Assembly (NCBI GenBank): GCA_029268325.1
Contig: JAJUGC010000118.1
Coordinates: forward strand, 1-6,832
Length of the DNA: 6,832 nt
From: Gammaproteobacteria bacterium
Lineage (GTDB): Bacteria; Pseudomonadota; Gammaproteobacteria; Pseudomonadales; Oleiphilaceae
Direction: 5' to 3'
Both the position numbers and the translations under genes were made by a program. Below the pieces are notes generated by a model. It saw only the letters and a program-made list of their open reading frames with translations, searched no databases and was not told the DNA's origin. This document shows, piece after piece, positions 1-5,980 of this stretch; position 1 is the first letter of the stretch, and each line of letters begins with the position of its first letter.

Positions 1-395
1 AGAAGGTCGCCCAGGAATATCAGATTCCCAACCTGGCGCGGGATGTATTCCTAGACCACGAGATTTCCGAGGAGGCCGTCGACCGGGAGTTTAAGCGCCT
101 GATCAGGATTGCCCGCAAAACCGGCACGGCTATCGCCATTGGCCATCCCCACGAGGTCACTGTCTCCTATCTGGAACGGGAACTGCCCAAACTGGGCGAA
201 CAGGGTGTGGCAATCGCCACCATCAGCGCTCTTTGGATGATCCGCAACAACGGTGTCCGCCCTTTTGATGGCAGGCTCCCGACGGCGGAACTACCGGAAC
301 CGGTCCAACCACTGCCCGAGCAATTGGTACAGGCGACGGCGGAACCCGAACTTGCGCCGGCCCGCACCATCGAGCTGGGGTATAGCTCCCAGTAA
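1..395 (+). CDS. Divergent polysaccharide deacetylase family protein (YibQ-like), C-terminal part
   Basis: This is the last 130 codons of a gene that enters from the left edge; the first full codon is at base 3 and the TAA stop at 393-395. Visible residues resemble the end of the divergent polysaccharide deacetylase (YibQ, COG2861) domain: RDVFLDHE at residues 13-20 of the fragment and AIAIGHPHEVTV at 44-55, then a helix ending near TISALWMI. The family has a NodB-like fold and is usually periplasmic; its enzymatic role is poorly established. A tail of about 50 residues rich in Pro, Glu and Ala follows the domain, so the C-terminus is probably disordered. It converges on hisF with a gap of 136 bp. 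A similar arrangement next to his genes is known in Pseudomonas. The N-terminus, signal peptide and most of the fold lie outside the window, so the family call rests on the C-terminal motifs only. Confidence 0.8.
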   Translation, partial: KVAQEYQIPNLARDVFLDHEISEEAVDREFKRLIRIARKTGTAIAIGHPHEVTVSYLERELPKLGEQGVAIATISALWMIRNNGVRPFDGRLPTAELPEPVQPLPEQLVQATAEPELAPARTIELGYSSQ

Positions 396-498
396 CAGTC
401 CGGGGCAGGGATTAAGGCAGCAATCACGAAAAAATCGGAACTGTACTGAACCGCAGAGAAAACGGCTGTGCCTAGGGAAAGAGCGCCAGTGCGCAGGA

Positions 499-524
499 TC
501 GGCAGCCCCGGAAAGGGCTGCCGA
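499..524 (-). terminator. Hairpin between convergent yibQ-like gene and hisF, possible 3' end of the his operon
   Basis: A perfect 10-bp inverted repeat (499-508 with 515-524) surrounds a 6-nt loop and starts 8 nt after the hisF stop codon. The stem is GC rich (GGCAGCCC core). Neither strand has a run of Ts directly after the stem, so it is not a textbook intrinsic terminator. It may instead protect the 3' end of the his mRNA or act together with Rho. The rest of the 396-531 gap shows no gene, only a short GCGC-CAGT-GCGC palindrome near 483-494. Confidence 0.5.
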
Positions 525-531
525 CAAGGGC

Positions 532-1308
532 TTACAGCATTCGTACTTCAATGCCTTGCTTGGCCATATAGGCCTTGGCTTCGGGAATGGTGTACTCGCC
601 GAAGTGGAAGATACTGGCCGCCAGAACTGCATCCGCCAGCCCTTCCTTCACCCCATCCACCAAGTGTTGCAGGTTGCCAACGCCGCCCGATGCAATCACC
701 GGCACGGAAACGGCAGAGCTGACCGCCCTGGTTAGCCCCAGGTCAAAGCCAGACTTGGTGCCATCGCAATCCATACTGGTAAGCAGGATCTCTCCCGCGC
801 CATAGGCGGTCATCTTGCGCGCCCACTCCACCGCATCCAGCCCGGTCGGCTTGCGGCCGCCATGGGTAAAGATTTCCCAGCGGCCGGGCTCACCCGGGGC
901 GGACACCTTCTTGGCATCGATAGCAACCACAATGCACTGGCTGCCGAAGCGGTCTGCGGCCTCTTGCACGAACTCCGGGTTGAACACGGCAGCAGTATTG
1001 ATACTGACCTTGTCCGCCCCGGCATTCAGCATCCGGCGGATATCGTCCACCGTGCGGATACCGCCACCCACGGTCAGAGGGATAAACACCTGGCTGGCCA
1101 TGCGCTCCACTGTATGGACAGTGGTAGCCCGATCCTCATGGCTGGCGGTAATGTCGAGAAAGGTGATTTCATCCGCGCCCTGCTCGTCATAGCGGCGGGC
1201 AATTTCGACCGGGTCGCCAGCATCGCGGATGTCTTCAAACTTGACCCCTTTGACCACGCGGCCCTTATCGACATCGAGACAGGGAATGATTCGTTTTGCC
1301 AGCGCCAT
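532..1308 (-). CDS. hisF: Imidazole glycerol phosphate synthase, cyclase subunit HisF
   Basis: A 258-residue protein, normal for HisF. It is the (beta/alpha)8-barrel cyclase that takes ammonia from the HisH glutaminase and converts PRFAR to imidazole glycerol phosphate and AICAR in cytoplasmic histidine synthesis. The start MALAKRIIPCLDVDKGRVVKG is the classic family N-terminus. The two expected catalytic aspartates are Asp12 (CLDVD) and Asp131 (VAIDAKK). Phosphate-binding loops are GGGIR at 81-85 and ASGGVG at 206-211. The insert containing HGGRKPTGLDAVEW (149-162) is also typical. The ATG at 1306-1308 has an AAAGG about 12 nt upstream. It is the last gene of the hisBHAF cluster and is separated from hisA by 142 bp of palindromic sequence, so its translation is unlikely to be coupled to hisA. 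Confidence 0.98.
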   Translation of the reverse strand: MALAKRIIPCLDVDKGRVVKGVKFEDIRDAGDPVEIARRYDEQGADEITFLDITASHEDRATTVHTVERMASQVFIPLTVGGGIRTVDDIRRMLNAGADKVSINTAAVFNPEFVQEAADRFGSQCIVVAIDAKKVSAPGEPGRWEIFTHGGRKPTGLDAVEWARKMTAYGAGEILLTSMDCDGTKSGFDLGLTRAVSSAVSVPVIASGGVGNLQHLVDGVKEGLADAVLAASIFHFGEYTIPEAKAYMAKQGIEVRML

Positions 1309-1340
1309 AGTGTTGCAATGCCTTTCGTTTCAGAGGTTGG

Positions 1341-1442
1341 AACCACCCCTTGCGTCAAGGGGGTCTGAGAGGGGAATTCTGGAGGCCGGCTTGGTACCTG
1401 CCTGCGGAAATCCCCCTACCCCCTTTACCAAAGGGGGGATAA
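1341..1442. repeat. Paired palindromic (REP/MITE-like) element in the hisA-hisF gap
   Basis: Two similar hairpins face each other in this intercistronic gap. The left one is CCCCTTG (1346-1352), a 3-nt loop, and CAAGGGG (1356-1362). The right one is CCCCCTTT (1419-1426), loop ACC, and AAAGGGGG (1430-1437). Each is joined to a GGGGA/TCCCC segment on its inner side (1372-1376 and 1411-1416). The two ends, about 35 nt each, therefore form an imperfect inverted repeat around a core of roughly 30 nt. C-tract/G-tract palindromes with a TTT-AAA centre are a common style of dispersed repeat in proteobacterial intergenic DNA. Whether other copies exist in this genome cannot be seen here. The remaining gap sequence holds only the hisF ribosome-binding region. 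Confidence 0.6.
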
Positions 1443-1450
1443 AAGGAAGC

Positions 1451-2188
1451 TTAGCGGCTTACTTGGTCACAAAAAGCCTGGGCTTCCCGTAAGTCCAATG
1501 TACCTTCGTAAATTGCCCGACCGGTAATGGCGCCCAGGATACCTTCGCCAGCCACCTCAGCCAGACGCTTGATATCATCCATGTTGGTCACGCCACCGGA
1601 GGCGATCACCGGAATAGGGGTCGCCTGGGCCAGGCGTACGGTCGCGTCCACGTTCACGCCCTGCATCATGCCGTCGCGGGCGATATCGGTGTAGACGATG
1701 GACTCAACTCCGTCCTCAGCAAATCGCTTGGCCAGATCCACGGCTTCCACGGAACTCACCTCGGCCCAGCCGTCAGTGGCCACCTTGCCGTCTTTCGCAT
1801 CCAGTCCCACGATGATATGGCCCGGGAACTTGCGGCAGGCTTCCGTCACGAACTCCGGCTCCTTGACCGCCTTGGTGCCAATGATCACGTAGCTGACCCC
1901 AGCATCCAGATAGGCCTGGATGGTTTCGAAATCACGAATGCCACCACCGATCTGGATCGGCAGTTCCGGGAACCGGCTCGCAATGGCCCGGACGATTTCA
2001 CCATTGACCGGCTTGCCCGCAAAAGCGCCATTGAGATCCACCAAATGCAACCGGCGCGCACCCTCGTTGACCCAACGCTCCGCCACCTCGACCGGGTTGA
2101 ATGAAAACGTTGTGGAGTCTTCCATGCGTCCCTGACGCAGGCGGACACAGAGGCCATCTTTCAGATCAATGGCAGGAATAACGAGCAT
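1451..2188 (-). CDS. hisA: ProFAR isomerase HisA (phosphoribosylformimino-AICAR-P isomerase)
   Basis: A 245-residue protein, the usual length. HisA is a cytoplasmic (beta/alpha)8-barrel enzyme that carries out the Amadori rearrangement of ProFAR to PRFAR, the substrate of HisF-HisH. The N-terminus MLVIPAIDLKDGLCVRLRQG has catalytic Asp8; the second catalytic aspartate is Asp130 (GLDAKDGKVATDGW). GGGIR (81-85), TDIARDGM (167-174) and ASGGV (196-200) are the expected phosphate-binding and active-site segments. The frame stays open upstream to an ATG at 2294-2296, but those 36 extra residues do not resemble HisA. The start at 2186-2188 has AGGAG at 2199-2203, 10 nt away, and matches the family N-terminus. 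It lies between hisH and hisF in the cluster. Confidence 0.98.
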   Translation of the reverse strand: MLVIPAIDLKDGLCVRLRQGRMEDSTTFSFNPVEVAERWVNEGARRLHLVDLNGAFAGKPVNGEIVRAIASRFPELPIQIGGGIRDFETIQAYLDAGVSYVIIGTKAVKEPEFVTEACRKFPGHIIVGLDAKDGKVATDGWAEVSSVEAVDLAKRFAEDGVESIVYTDIARDGMMQGVNVDATVRLAQATPIPVIASGGVTNMDDIKRLAEVAGEGILGAITGRAIYEGTLDLREAQAFCDQVSR

Positions 2189-2324
2189 TCGGTGAGTTCT
2201 CCTATGAGGCAATTCTGGGAATTCTAATCTCCCCCTCCTGGTGGATGTCCACATCGGAAAGGGAGCTGAAGGGAAAGGCCATGAACCAGGAATCACCCAG
2301 ACTCCTACCGGCTCGAAAGGTCCG

Positions 2325-2360
2325 CCCTCTCCCTAACCCTCTCCCCAGGTGGGAGCGGGA
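2325..2360. repeat. CCCTCTCCC-type dispersed repeat in the hisH-hisA gap
   Basis: The 197-bp gap 2189-2385 between hisH and hisA contains two copies of CCCTCTCCC separated by TAA (2325-2345), followed by CAGGT and GGGAG (2351-2355) and CGGGA. CTCCC at 2341-2345 pairs with GGGAG at 2351-2355. This layout resembles a repeat family often seen in proteobacterial intergenic regions, in which the right arm normally reads GGGAGAGGG; here the right arm is altered, suggesting an old, decayed copy. The rest of the gap shows only a small GTGGA-TG-TCCAC hairpin (2241-2252) and no credible gene. The family identity is from memory and the copy number is unknown. Confidence 0.5.
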
Positions 2361-2385
2361 ATCAAAATCAAACTGGCCGCCGGGT

Positions 2386-3027
2386 TTATCGAGTTCCGTC
2401 CCAGCTGACAAAGTTCTTGAGCAGGGCAAGCCCTGCGTGCTGACTCTTCTCCGGATGAAATTGAGTCGCAAATACATTGTCTTTCTGCACCGCAGCCGCC
2501 AGGGAAACGCCGTAGCGGCACACGCCGGCCACGATATCTCCGGCGGTGCCGTCCACGTAGTAGCTATGCACAAAATAGAAACGGCTACCATCGGGAATAT
2601 CCTTCCACAGTGGATGGCTACCCTGTTGATAGACCTCATTCCAACCCATATGGGGGACTTTCAGGCGCTCTCCGTTCTCGGTGAGTTCATTGCCAAAGAA
2701 GCGAACCTTGCCGGGGAAAACGCCGAGGCACTCTACCCCGCCGTTTTCCTCGCTGTACTCCATCATGGCCTGCATGCCAACGCAGATGCCCAGCACCGGC
2801 TTGGACTTTACCGCTTCCAGAACCACCTGGTCGAAACCCAGGCGGCGGATCTCACGCATACAATCGCGAATGGCCCCCACGCCCGGAAGAATGACCCGAT
2901 CTGCCGCCAGGATTTCCTCGGGCTTGGAGGAGATGATGGCTTTTACTCCGTCCCCGGCCTTTTCCAGGGCCTTGGCGACGGAGTGAAGGTTACCCATGCC
3001 ATAGTCGATAACTGCGATTGTGTTCAT
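2386..3027 (-). CDS. hisH: Imidazole glycerol phosphate synthase, glutamine amidotransferase subunit HisH
   Basis: A 213-residue class I glutamine amidotransferase, normal for HisH. It hydrolyses glutamine and channels ammonia to HisF. The N-terminus MNTIAVIDYGMGNLHSV is typical. The oxyanion strand PGVGA is at 48-52, the nucleophile Cys82 lies in GICVGMQ, and the triad is completed by His191 and Glu193 in QFHPEKS. The segment FYFVHSYYV (150-158) is a HisH hallmark. The ATG at 3025-3027 follows hisB by 16 bp and has only a weak AGG upstream, so it may depend partly on translation from hisB. A long gap containing a repeat separates it from hisA. Confidence 0.98.
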   Translation of the reverse strand: MNTIAVIDYGMGNLHSVAKALEKAGDGVKAIISSKPEEILAADRVILPGVGAIRDCMREIRRLGFDQVVLEAVKSKPVLGICVGMQAMMEYSEENGGVECLGVFPGKVRFFGNELTENGERLKVPHMGWNEVYQQGSHPLWKDIPDGSRFYFVHSYYVDGTAGDIVAGVCRYGVSLAAAVQKDNVFATQFHPEKSQHAGLALLKNFVSWDGTR

Positions 3028-3043
3028 GGTGATGCGCCTACGT

Positions 3044-3637
3044 TTACAGACAGCCTTTTGTGGAAGGCATCATGCCCGTCATCCGCGGATCTTCTTCCAA
3101 CGCCATACGCAGGGCGCGGCCAAAGGCCTTGAAAATGGTTTCAGCCTGGTGGTGAGTGTTGGTGCCACGCAGGTTATCAATATGCAGGGTCACCGCCGCA
3201 TGGTTAACGAAGCCTTGGAAGAACTCCTGGAACAGGTCCACATCGAAGTTACCCACCGTGGCCCGGGTGAAGTCCACATGCATATGCAGACCCGGACGGC
3301 CGGAGAAGTCGATAACGACCCGGGACAGGGACTCGTCCAGGGGTACATAGGCATGGCCGTAACGGCGGATGCCCTTTTTGTCGCCCACGGCCTTGGCAAA
3401 GGCCTGGCCCAGGGTAATGCCCACATCTTCAACGGTATGGTGATCATCAATATGCAGATCGCCCTTGGCTTCAATTTCCAGGTCGATCAGGCCATGGCGG
3501 GCAATTTGGTCCAGCATGTGTTCCAGAAACGGAACCCCAATATTGACGTTCAGTTGGCCGGTACCGTCCAGGTTAACCGCTGCTACAATCTGGGTTTCAA
3601 GGGTATTCCGCTCAACCCGCGCCTTACGCTCAGACAT
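3044..3637 (-). CDS. hisB: Imidazoleglycerol-phosphate dehydratase HisB (monofunctional)
   Basis: A 197-residue monofunctional dehydratase, without the N-terminal histidinol-phosphatase domain found in the enteric bifunctional HisB. It converts imidazole glycerol phosphate to imidazole acetol phosphate and needs manganese. The two metal-binding HHxxE motifs are LHIDDHHTVED (61-71; His66, His67, Glu70) and NTHHQAE (160-166; His162, His163, Glu166). The C-terminus PSTKGCL is also typical. The frame allows an ATG at 3664, but the start at 3635-3637 fits the family MSERKA... N-terminus and has GGAG (3644-3647) six nt upstream. It is the first gene of the operon, behind the promoter at 3705-3738. 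Confidence 0.98.
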   Translation of the reverse strand: MSERKARVERNTLETQIVAAVNLDGTGQLNVNIGVPFLEHMLDQIARHGLIDLEIEAKGDLHIDDHHTVEDVGITLGQAFAKAVGDKKGIRRYGHAYVPLDESLSRVVIDFSGRPGLHMHVDFTRATVGNFDVDLFQEFFQGFVNHAAVTLHIDNLRGTNTHHQAETIFKAFGRALRMALEEDPRMTGMMPSTKGCL

Positions 3638-3670
3638 GCTGCACTCCACAAATCTTTGGATCATACGAGA

Positions 3671-3697
3671 CTACTGGGCGACCACCGCGAACAGTAG
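3671..3697 (-). promoter_or_regulatory. Hairpin at the 5' end of the predicted hisB leader
   Basis: CTACTG and CAGTAG (3671-3676 and 3692-3697) form a 6-bp inverted repeat, and GCG/CGC can pair inside it around a 5-nt loop. If transcription starts about 7 nt after the TATAAT box, this hairpin would lie at the very 5' end of the mRNA, where it could stabilise the message; alternatively the repeat is an operator overlapping +1. The leader of about 60 nt has no histidine-rich peptide, so classical his attenuation is not visible. Confidence 0.35.
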
Positions 3698-3704
3698 ATC
3701 GCCT

Positions 3705-3738
3705 ATTATATCCCGTGCGGGCAGGCCTTGACAGTCAA
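3705..3738 (-). promoter_or_regulatory. Candidate promoter of the hisBHAF operon
   Basis: On the - strand a perfect TATAAT lies at 3705-3710. The best-looking -35 sequence, TTGACT (3733-3738), is 22 bp upstream, which is too far for standard sigma-70 spacing. At 17 bp the hexamer is TGTCAA, a poor match. TTGAC and GTCAA make an 11-bp palindrome (3728-3738), which might be an operator half or an activator site. The -10 call is good; the -35 assignment is uncertain. Confidence 0.5.
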
Positions 3739-3743
3739 GAACC

Positions 3744-3765
3744 GGTTTCCGGCATTGCGGAAACC
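3744..3765 (-). terminator. 8-bp hairpin upstream of the his promoter, weak terminator candidate
   Basis: GGTTTCCG (3744-3751) and CGGAAACC (3758-3765) pair perfectly around a 6-nt loop. On the - strand, downstream of the SRPBCC gene, the stem is followed by GGTTCTTG, which is only moderately T rich. It overlaps an AACCGGTT palindrome at 3740-3747 that could form an alternative pairing. It probably marks the 3' end of the SRPBCC transcript, isolating it from the his promoter. Confidence 0.4.
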
Positions 3766-3766
3766 C

Positions 3767-3814
3767 GAGCCTGCCCTTCCAGCCCAGGCGGGGCTGCTTG
3801 GATCCGGCAGGCTC
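3767..3814 (-). terminator. Long nested hairpin just after the SRPBCC gene
   Basis: GAGCCTGCC (3767-3775) pairs with GGCAGGCTC (3806-3814), 9 of 9, and an inner AGCCC/GGGCT stem (3781-3785 with 3791-3795) lies within. On the - strand the structure begins about 10 nt after the SRPBCC stop. There is no T tract, so it is more likely a 3' mRNA structure that works with the next hairpin than a terminator on its own. Confidence 0.4.
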
Positions 3815-3823
3815 TTGCCTAAC

Positions 3824-4291
3824 TCAGGCCGCAGCGAAGTGCTGCTTCAGGTTGGCGATGTAGGTATCCAGCAGGGAGCTGAACTCATGCTTCACCACCG
3901 GGCTGATTGCCAGCTTCAGCAGCCCCGGCAGCGGCAATTCCAGGGTGGCTTTGGTGCTGAACTGCAGGGACGTCTTATCGCCCTCGGGAATCAGCTTCCA
4001 GAACCCGGAAATCTGACCATTCCCCACCCCCTTAACCGGCTCCCAGGTAATCAGCCGCTTGTCCTTATCGGCATGATACCGGCAGGCATAGATGGTTTGC
4101 AGAGCATGCTTGTCGAGCCCCACCTTCTCCATTTCCCAGCGGTAGCTGTTATCGCCCAGGGGAATCAGTTCCTGGACCTTGGGAAAGAAACTGGCCGACT
4201 TCGGCACATCCGCCAGCAAATCGAACACTTGGTCCAAATTGGCGGAAACATCGAAATTGCGGCTGACTTCGATCGAAATGCTGATCGCCAC
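3824..4291 (-). CDS. SRPBCC-superfamily (START/polyketide cyclase-like) protein
   Basis: A 155-residue soluble protein with no signal peptide or membrane segment. The pattern fits the SRPBCC helix-grip fold (Bet v1/START/CoxG-like): an N-terminal strand ISIEVSRNFDVSAN, a short helix LDQVFDLLADVPKSASFFP (residues 19-37), then alternating beta strands such as SYRWEMEKVG and QISGFWKLIPEGDKTSLQFSTKATLEL, and a long C-terminal helix from about 130 to 152 ending KQHFAAA. Members bind hydrophobic ligands or lipids; the ligand of this one cannot be inferred. The start is GTG (4289-4291), supported by a strong AAGGAG 7 nt upstream and by the fold beginning immediately. It is transcribed divergently from mutY. 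From memory, Pseudomonas has an asmA-like gene near this spot, so this gene may be a lineage-specific occupant. Confidence 0.8.
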   Translation of the reverse strand: MAISISIEVSRNFDVSANLDQVFDLLADVPKSASFFPKVQELIPLGDNSYRWEMEKVGLDKHALQTIYACRYHADKDKRLITWEPVKGVGNGQISGFWKLIPEGDKTSLQFSTKATLELPLPGLLKLAISPVVKHEFSSLLDTYIANLKQHFAAA

Positions 4292-4298
4292 TCGGGAT

Positions 4299-4304
4299 CT
4301 CCTT
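4299..4304 (-). promoter_or_regulatory. Shine-Dalgarno site fixing the GTG start of the SRPBCC gene
   Basis: AAGGAG on the - strand lies 7 nt before the GTG at 4289-4291. This is the strongest ribosome-binding site in the window and supports the GTG over later ATG codons. Confidence 0.75.
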
Positions 4305-4330
4305 CAGTTGCTGTTATTCTTGGACGGGCA

Positions 4331-4354
4331 CTCTGGAGCAATCCATGTCCAGAG
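4331..4354. promoter_or_regulatory. Perfect inverted repeat in the SRPBCC-mutY divergent region
   Basis: CTCTGGA (4331-4337) and TCCAGAG (4348-4354) are exact inverted copies 10 nt apart, centred in the 151-bp region between two divergent genes. Size and spacing would suit a dimeric regulator. It does not match the LexA box or another operator I know. No convincing -10/-35 pair is visible for either gene; TATAAC at 4395-4400 is a possible mutY -10 without a good -35. Confidence 0.35.
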
Positions 4355-4442
4355 CTGGCGCCATATGGGGGTAAAAGCCGCCCCATGTTAGCGATATAAC
4401 TGATTCATTTCTATGACGTGATTCCACAGGAACCGATCATCC

Positions 4443-5555
4443 GTGAATAACCGCTTCACCCCAAGTGATACCCCCATCTCCGAAACCGAGATATTCAGTC
4501 GCCAGGTGTTGGACTGGTTCGACCGCCATGGCCGCAAGAACCTGCCCTGGCAACAAGACAAAACGCCCTACCGGGTGTGGGTGTCGGAGATCATGCTGCA
4601 ACAGACCCAGGTTGCCACCGTGATTCCCTATTTCGAGCGCTTTATGGAGCGCTTTCCCTCCGTCCAAGCCCTGGCAGAGGCGGATCTGGATGAGGTGCTC
4701 AAGTACTGGTCCGGCCTGGGCTATTATGCCCGCGCCCGTAACCTCCACAAAGCCGCCCGGCAGGTGTGCGAGATGCATGATGGGCAGTTCCCGGACACCG
4801 TGGAAGAACTCAGCCAACTCTCCGGCATCGGCCGCTCGACCGCCGGCGCCATCGTCTCCATTGCCTATCGCAAGCGGGCCGCCATTCTCGACGGCAACGT
4901 CAAACGGGTCCTGGCCCGCTACGCAGCCGTGGAAGGCTGGCCCGGCACCACCAAGGTACTCAATCAACTCTGGCAAATTGCAGAAGCCTACACCCCCGAG
5001 GAACGACCTGACGATTACACCCAGGCCATGATGGATCTCGGCGCCACCCTCTGCACCCCACGCAAGCCCAATTGCCTCACCTGTCCGTTACAGTCGGGGT
5101 GCCAGGCCCTGGCCCAGGGCCGTGTAGAGGAAATTCCTGGCAGCCGTCCGAAGAAGCAGATCCCCGAGCGTAAGTGCCAGCTCACCCTGATTGTGAATGG
5201 GGCCGGCGAAATCCTCCTGGAGCGCCGGCCGCCCAGTGGTATTTGGGGAGGCCTGTGGTGTTTGCCCCAAGTGGATGAACAATCTTCCGATGAAGAGATC
5301 CTGCAGCAATGGCGCCAACGGCTGGGGATTGAGCTGGAGCTCCTCTATGAGCTGAGCCCCATACGTCACACCTTCAGCCATTTTCACCTGACCATGCGCC
5401 CGCGGGTGTGGCGTCTGACAGCCAACCCCGTAGGCCTGATCCGGGACGAACCCGACCTGGACTGGTACGCACCCAATCGTCCCCCGCCGGGGCTGCCAGC
5501 CCCTATCAAGAAGCTGCTAAAACAATATCCCAAAACCATGCAGCTGGCGCTGTGA
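4443..5555 (+). CDS. mutY: Adenine DNA glycosylase MutY
   Basis: A 370-residue MutY, near the usual length of about 350. It removes adenine mispaired with 8-oxoguanine or guanine, preventing G:C to T:A transversions. The catalytic glutamate is Glu49 in SEIMLQQTQV. The helix-hairpin-helix LSGIGRSTAGAI (126-137) is followed by catalytic Asp150 in ILDGNVKRV. The 4Fe-4S cluster ligands are Cys204, Cys211, Cys214 and Cys220 (C-x6-C-x2-C-x5-C). These positions are shifted by a constant 12 residues from E. coli MutY. The C-terminal NUDIX-like domain for 8-oxoG recognition runs from about 245, with GGLWCLP and the FSH motif at 311-313. The start is GTG at 4443, with CAGGAA at 4427-4432. The N-terminal extension of about a dozen residues relative to E. 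coli is not obviously meaningful. It is followed by yggX, as in enteric bacteria and Pseudomonas. Confidence 0.98.
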   Translation: MNNRFTPSDTPISETEIFSRQVLDWFDRHGRKNLPWQQDKTPYRVWVSEIMLQQTQVATVIPYFERFMERFPSVQALAEADLDEVLKYWSGLGYYARARNLHKAARQVCEMHDGQFPDTVEELSQLSGIGRSTAGAIVSIAYRKRAAILDGNVKRVLARYAAVEGWPGTTKVLNQLWQIAEAYTPEERPDDYTQAMMDLGATLCTPRKPNCLTCPLQSGCQALAQGRVEEIPGSRPKKQIPERKCQLTLIVNGAGEILLERRPPSGIWGGLWCLPQVDEQSSDEEILQQWRQRLGIELELLYELSPIRHTFSHFHLTMRPRVWRLTANPVGLIRDEPDLDWYAPNRPPPGLPAPIKKLLKQYPKTMQLAL

Positions 5556-5654
5556 TCCTGGAACCCTTGGATTTTGGTGCCAAATTTCAGCATGATTGTA
5601 AATCCGCTAGAATGCGCCAGCTGTAAACTGATGAAAGGACGGGCAGAATCAATT

Positions 5655-5927
5655 ATGTCTCGCACTGTGTACTGCAAGAAATATCAAAAAGAAATGGAAG
5701 GCCTGGACTTCCCCCCCATGCCCGGTGCCAAAGGGCAAGATCTATACAACAACGTCTCCAAGCAGGCTTGGCAGGAGTGGCTCCAGCACCAGACCATGCT
5801 GATCAACGAGAAACGTCTCAACCTGATGGATCCGGAAGCTCGCCAGTATCTTTCTGAGCAAATGGAGCTTTTTTTGAACAACGAGGACCATGACCAGGCG
5901 GAAGGTTACGTACCCCCGCAAAAATAA
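5655..5927 (+). CDS. yggX: Fe(II)-trafficking / oxidative-damage protection protein YggX
   Basis: A 90-residue protein, the standard size for YggX. Family markers are MSRTVYCKKYQKEMEGLDFPP with conserved Cys7, PGAKGQDLYNNVSKQAWQEW (24-43), and NEKRLNLMDPEARQYLSEQM (51-70). The family helps keep iron available and protects Fe-S proteins under oxidative stress, which suits its place after mutY, itself an Fe-S enzyme. Longer in-frame starts at 5574 and 5631 exist, but the ATG at 5655 fits the family N-terminus. AAAGGA (5634-5639) lies 15 nt upstream, rather far. The 99-bp mutY-yggX gap contains a TAGAAT (5608-5613) that could be a weak -10 for separate transcription; no -35 is convincing. No terminator is visible before the tRNA promoter. 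Confidence 0.97.
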   Translation: MSRTVYCKKYQKEMEGLDFPPMPGAKGQDLYNNVSKQAWQEWLQHQTMLINEKRLNLMDPEARQYLSEQMELFLNNEDHDQAEGYVPPQK

Positions 5928-5940
5928 TCTTCAGTCAGTA

Positions 5941-5969
5941 TTGACTCCAGTCTCTGAAAGGGGTTTAAT
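5941..5969 (+). promoter_or_regulatory. Sigma-70 promoter of the tRNA-Phe gene
   Basis: TTGACT (5941-5946) and TTTAAT (5964-5969) are separated by exactly 17 bp, and the tRNA begins 11 bp after the -10. The stretch after the -10, GCGCCCC, is a GC-rich discriminator of the kind known from stringently controlled stable-RNA promoters. This is the best-formed promoter in the window. Confidence 0.8.
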
Positions 5970-5980
5970 AGCGCCCCGTT

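Noticed and set aside
2189..2296. N-terminal extension of HisA by 36 residues
   Set aside because: The extension does not resemble HisA, and the internal ATG at 2186-2188 has a good AGGAG and the conserved N-terminus.
2245..3132. A 295-codon open frame on the + strand across hisH
   Set aside because: It lies antisense to hisH, whose protein is unmistakable, and its translation shows no family features. Long antisense frames are common in GC-rich DNA.
3020..3697. A 225-codon open frame on the + strand antisense to hisB
   Set aside because: It mirrors hisB codon structure, has no clear ribosome-binding site and resembles no family.
3638..3700. A histidine leader peptide for attenuation
   Set aside because: The leader was read for runs of CAT/CAC codons in all frames after the predicted start and none are present.
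3728..3733. Perfect TTGACA on the + strand as a rightward promoter
   Set aside because: No acceptable -10 follows at 16-18 bp and no + strand gene lies downstream before the antisense SRPBCC gene.
3728..4399. A 223-codon open frame on the + strand opposite the SRPBCC gene
   Set aside because: The opposite strand has a coherent fold and a strong Shine-Dalgarno site; this one crosses hairpins and a promoter region.
4437..4976. A 179-codon open frame on the - strand within mutY
   Set aside because: Antisense shadow of mutY, whose catalytic and Fe-S residues are all intact.
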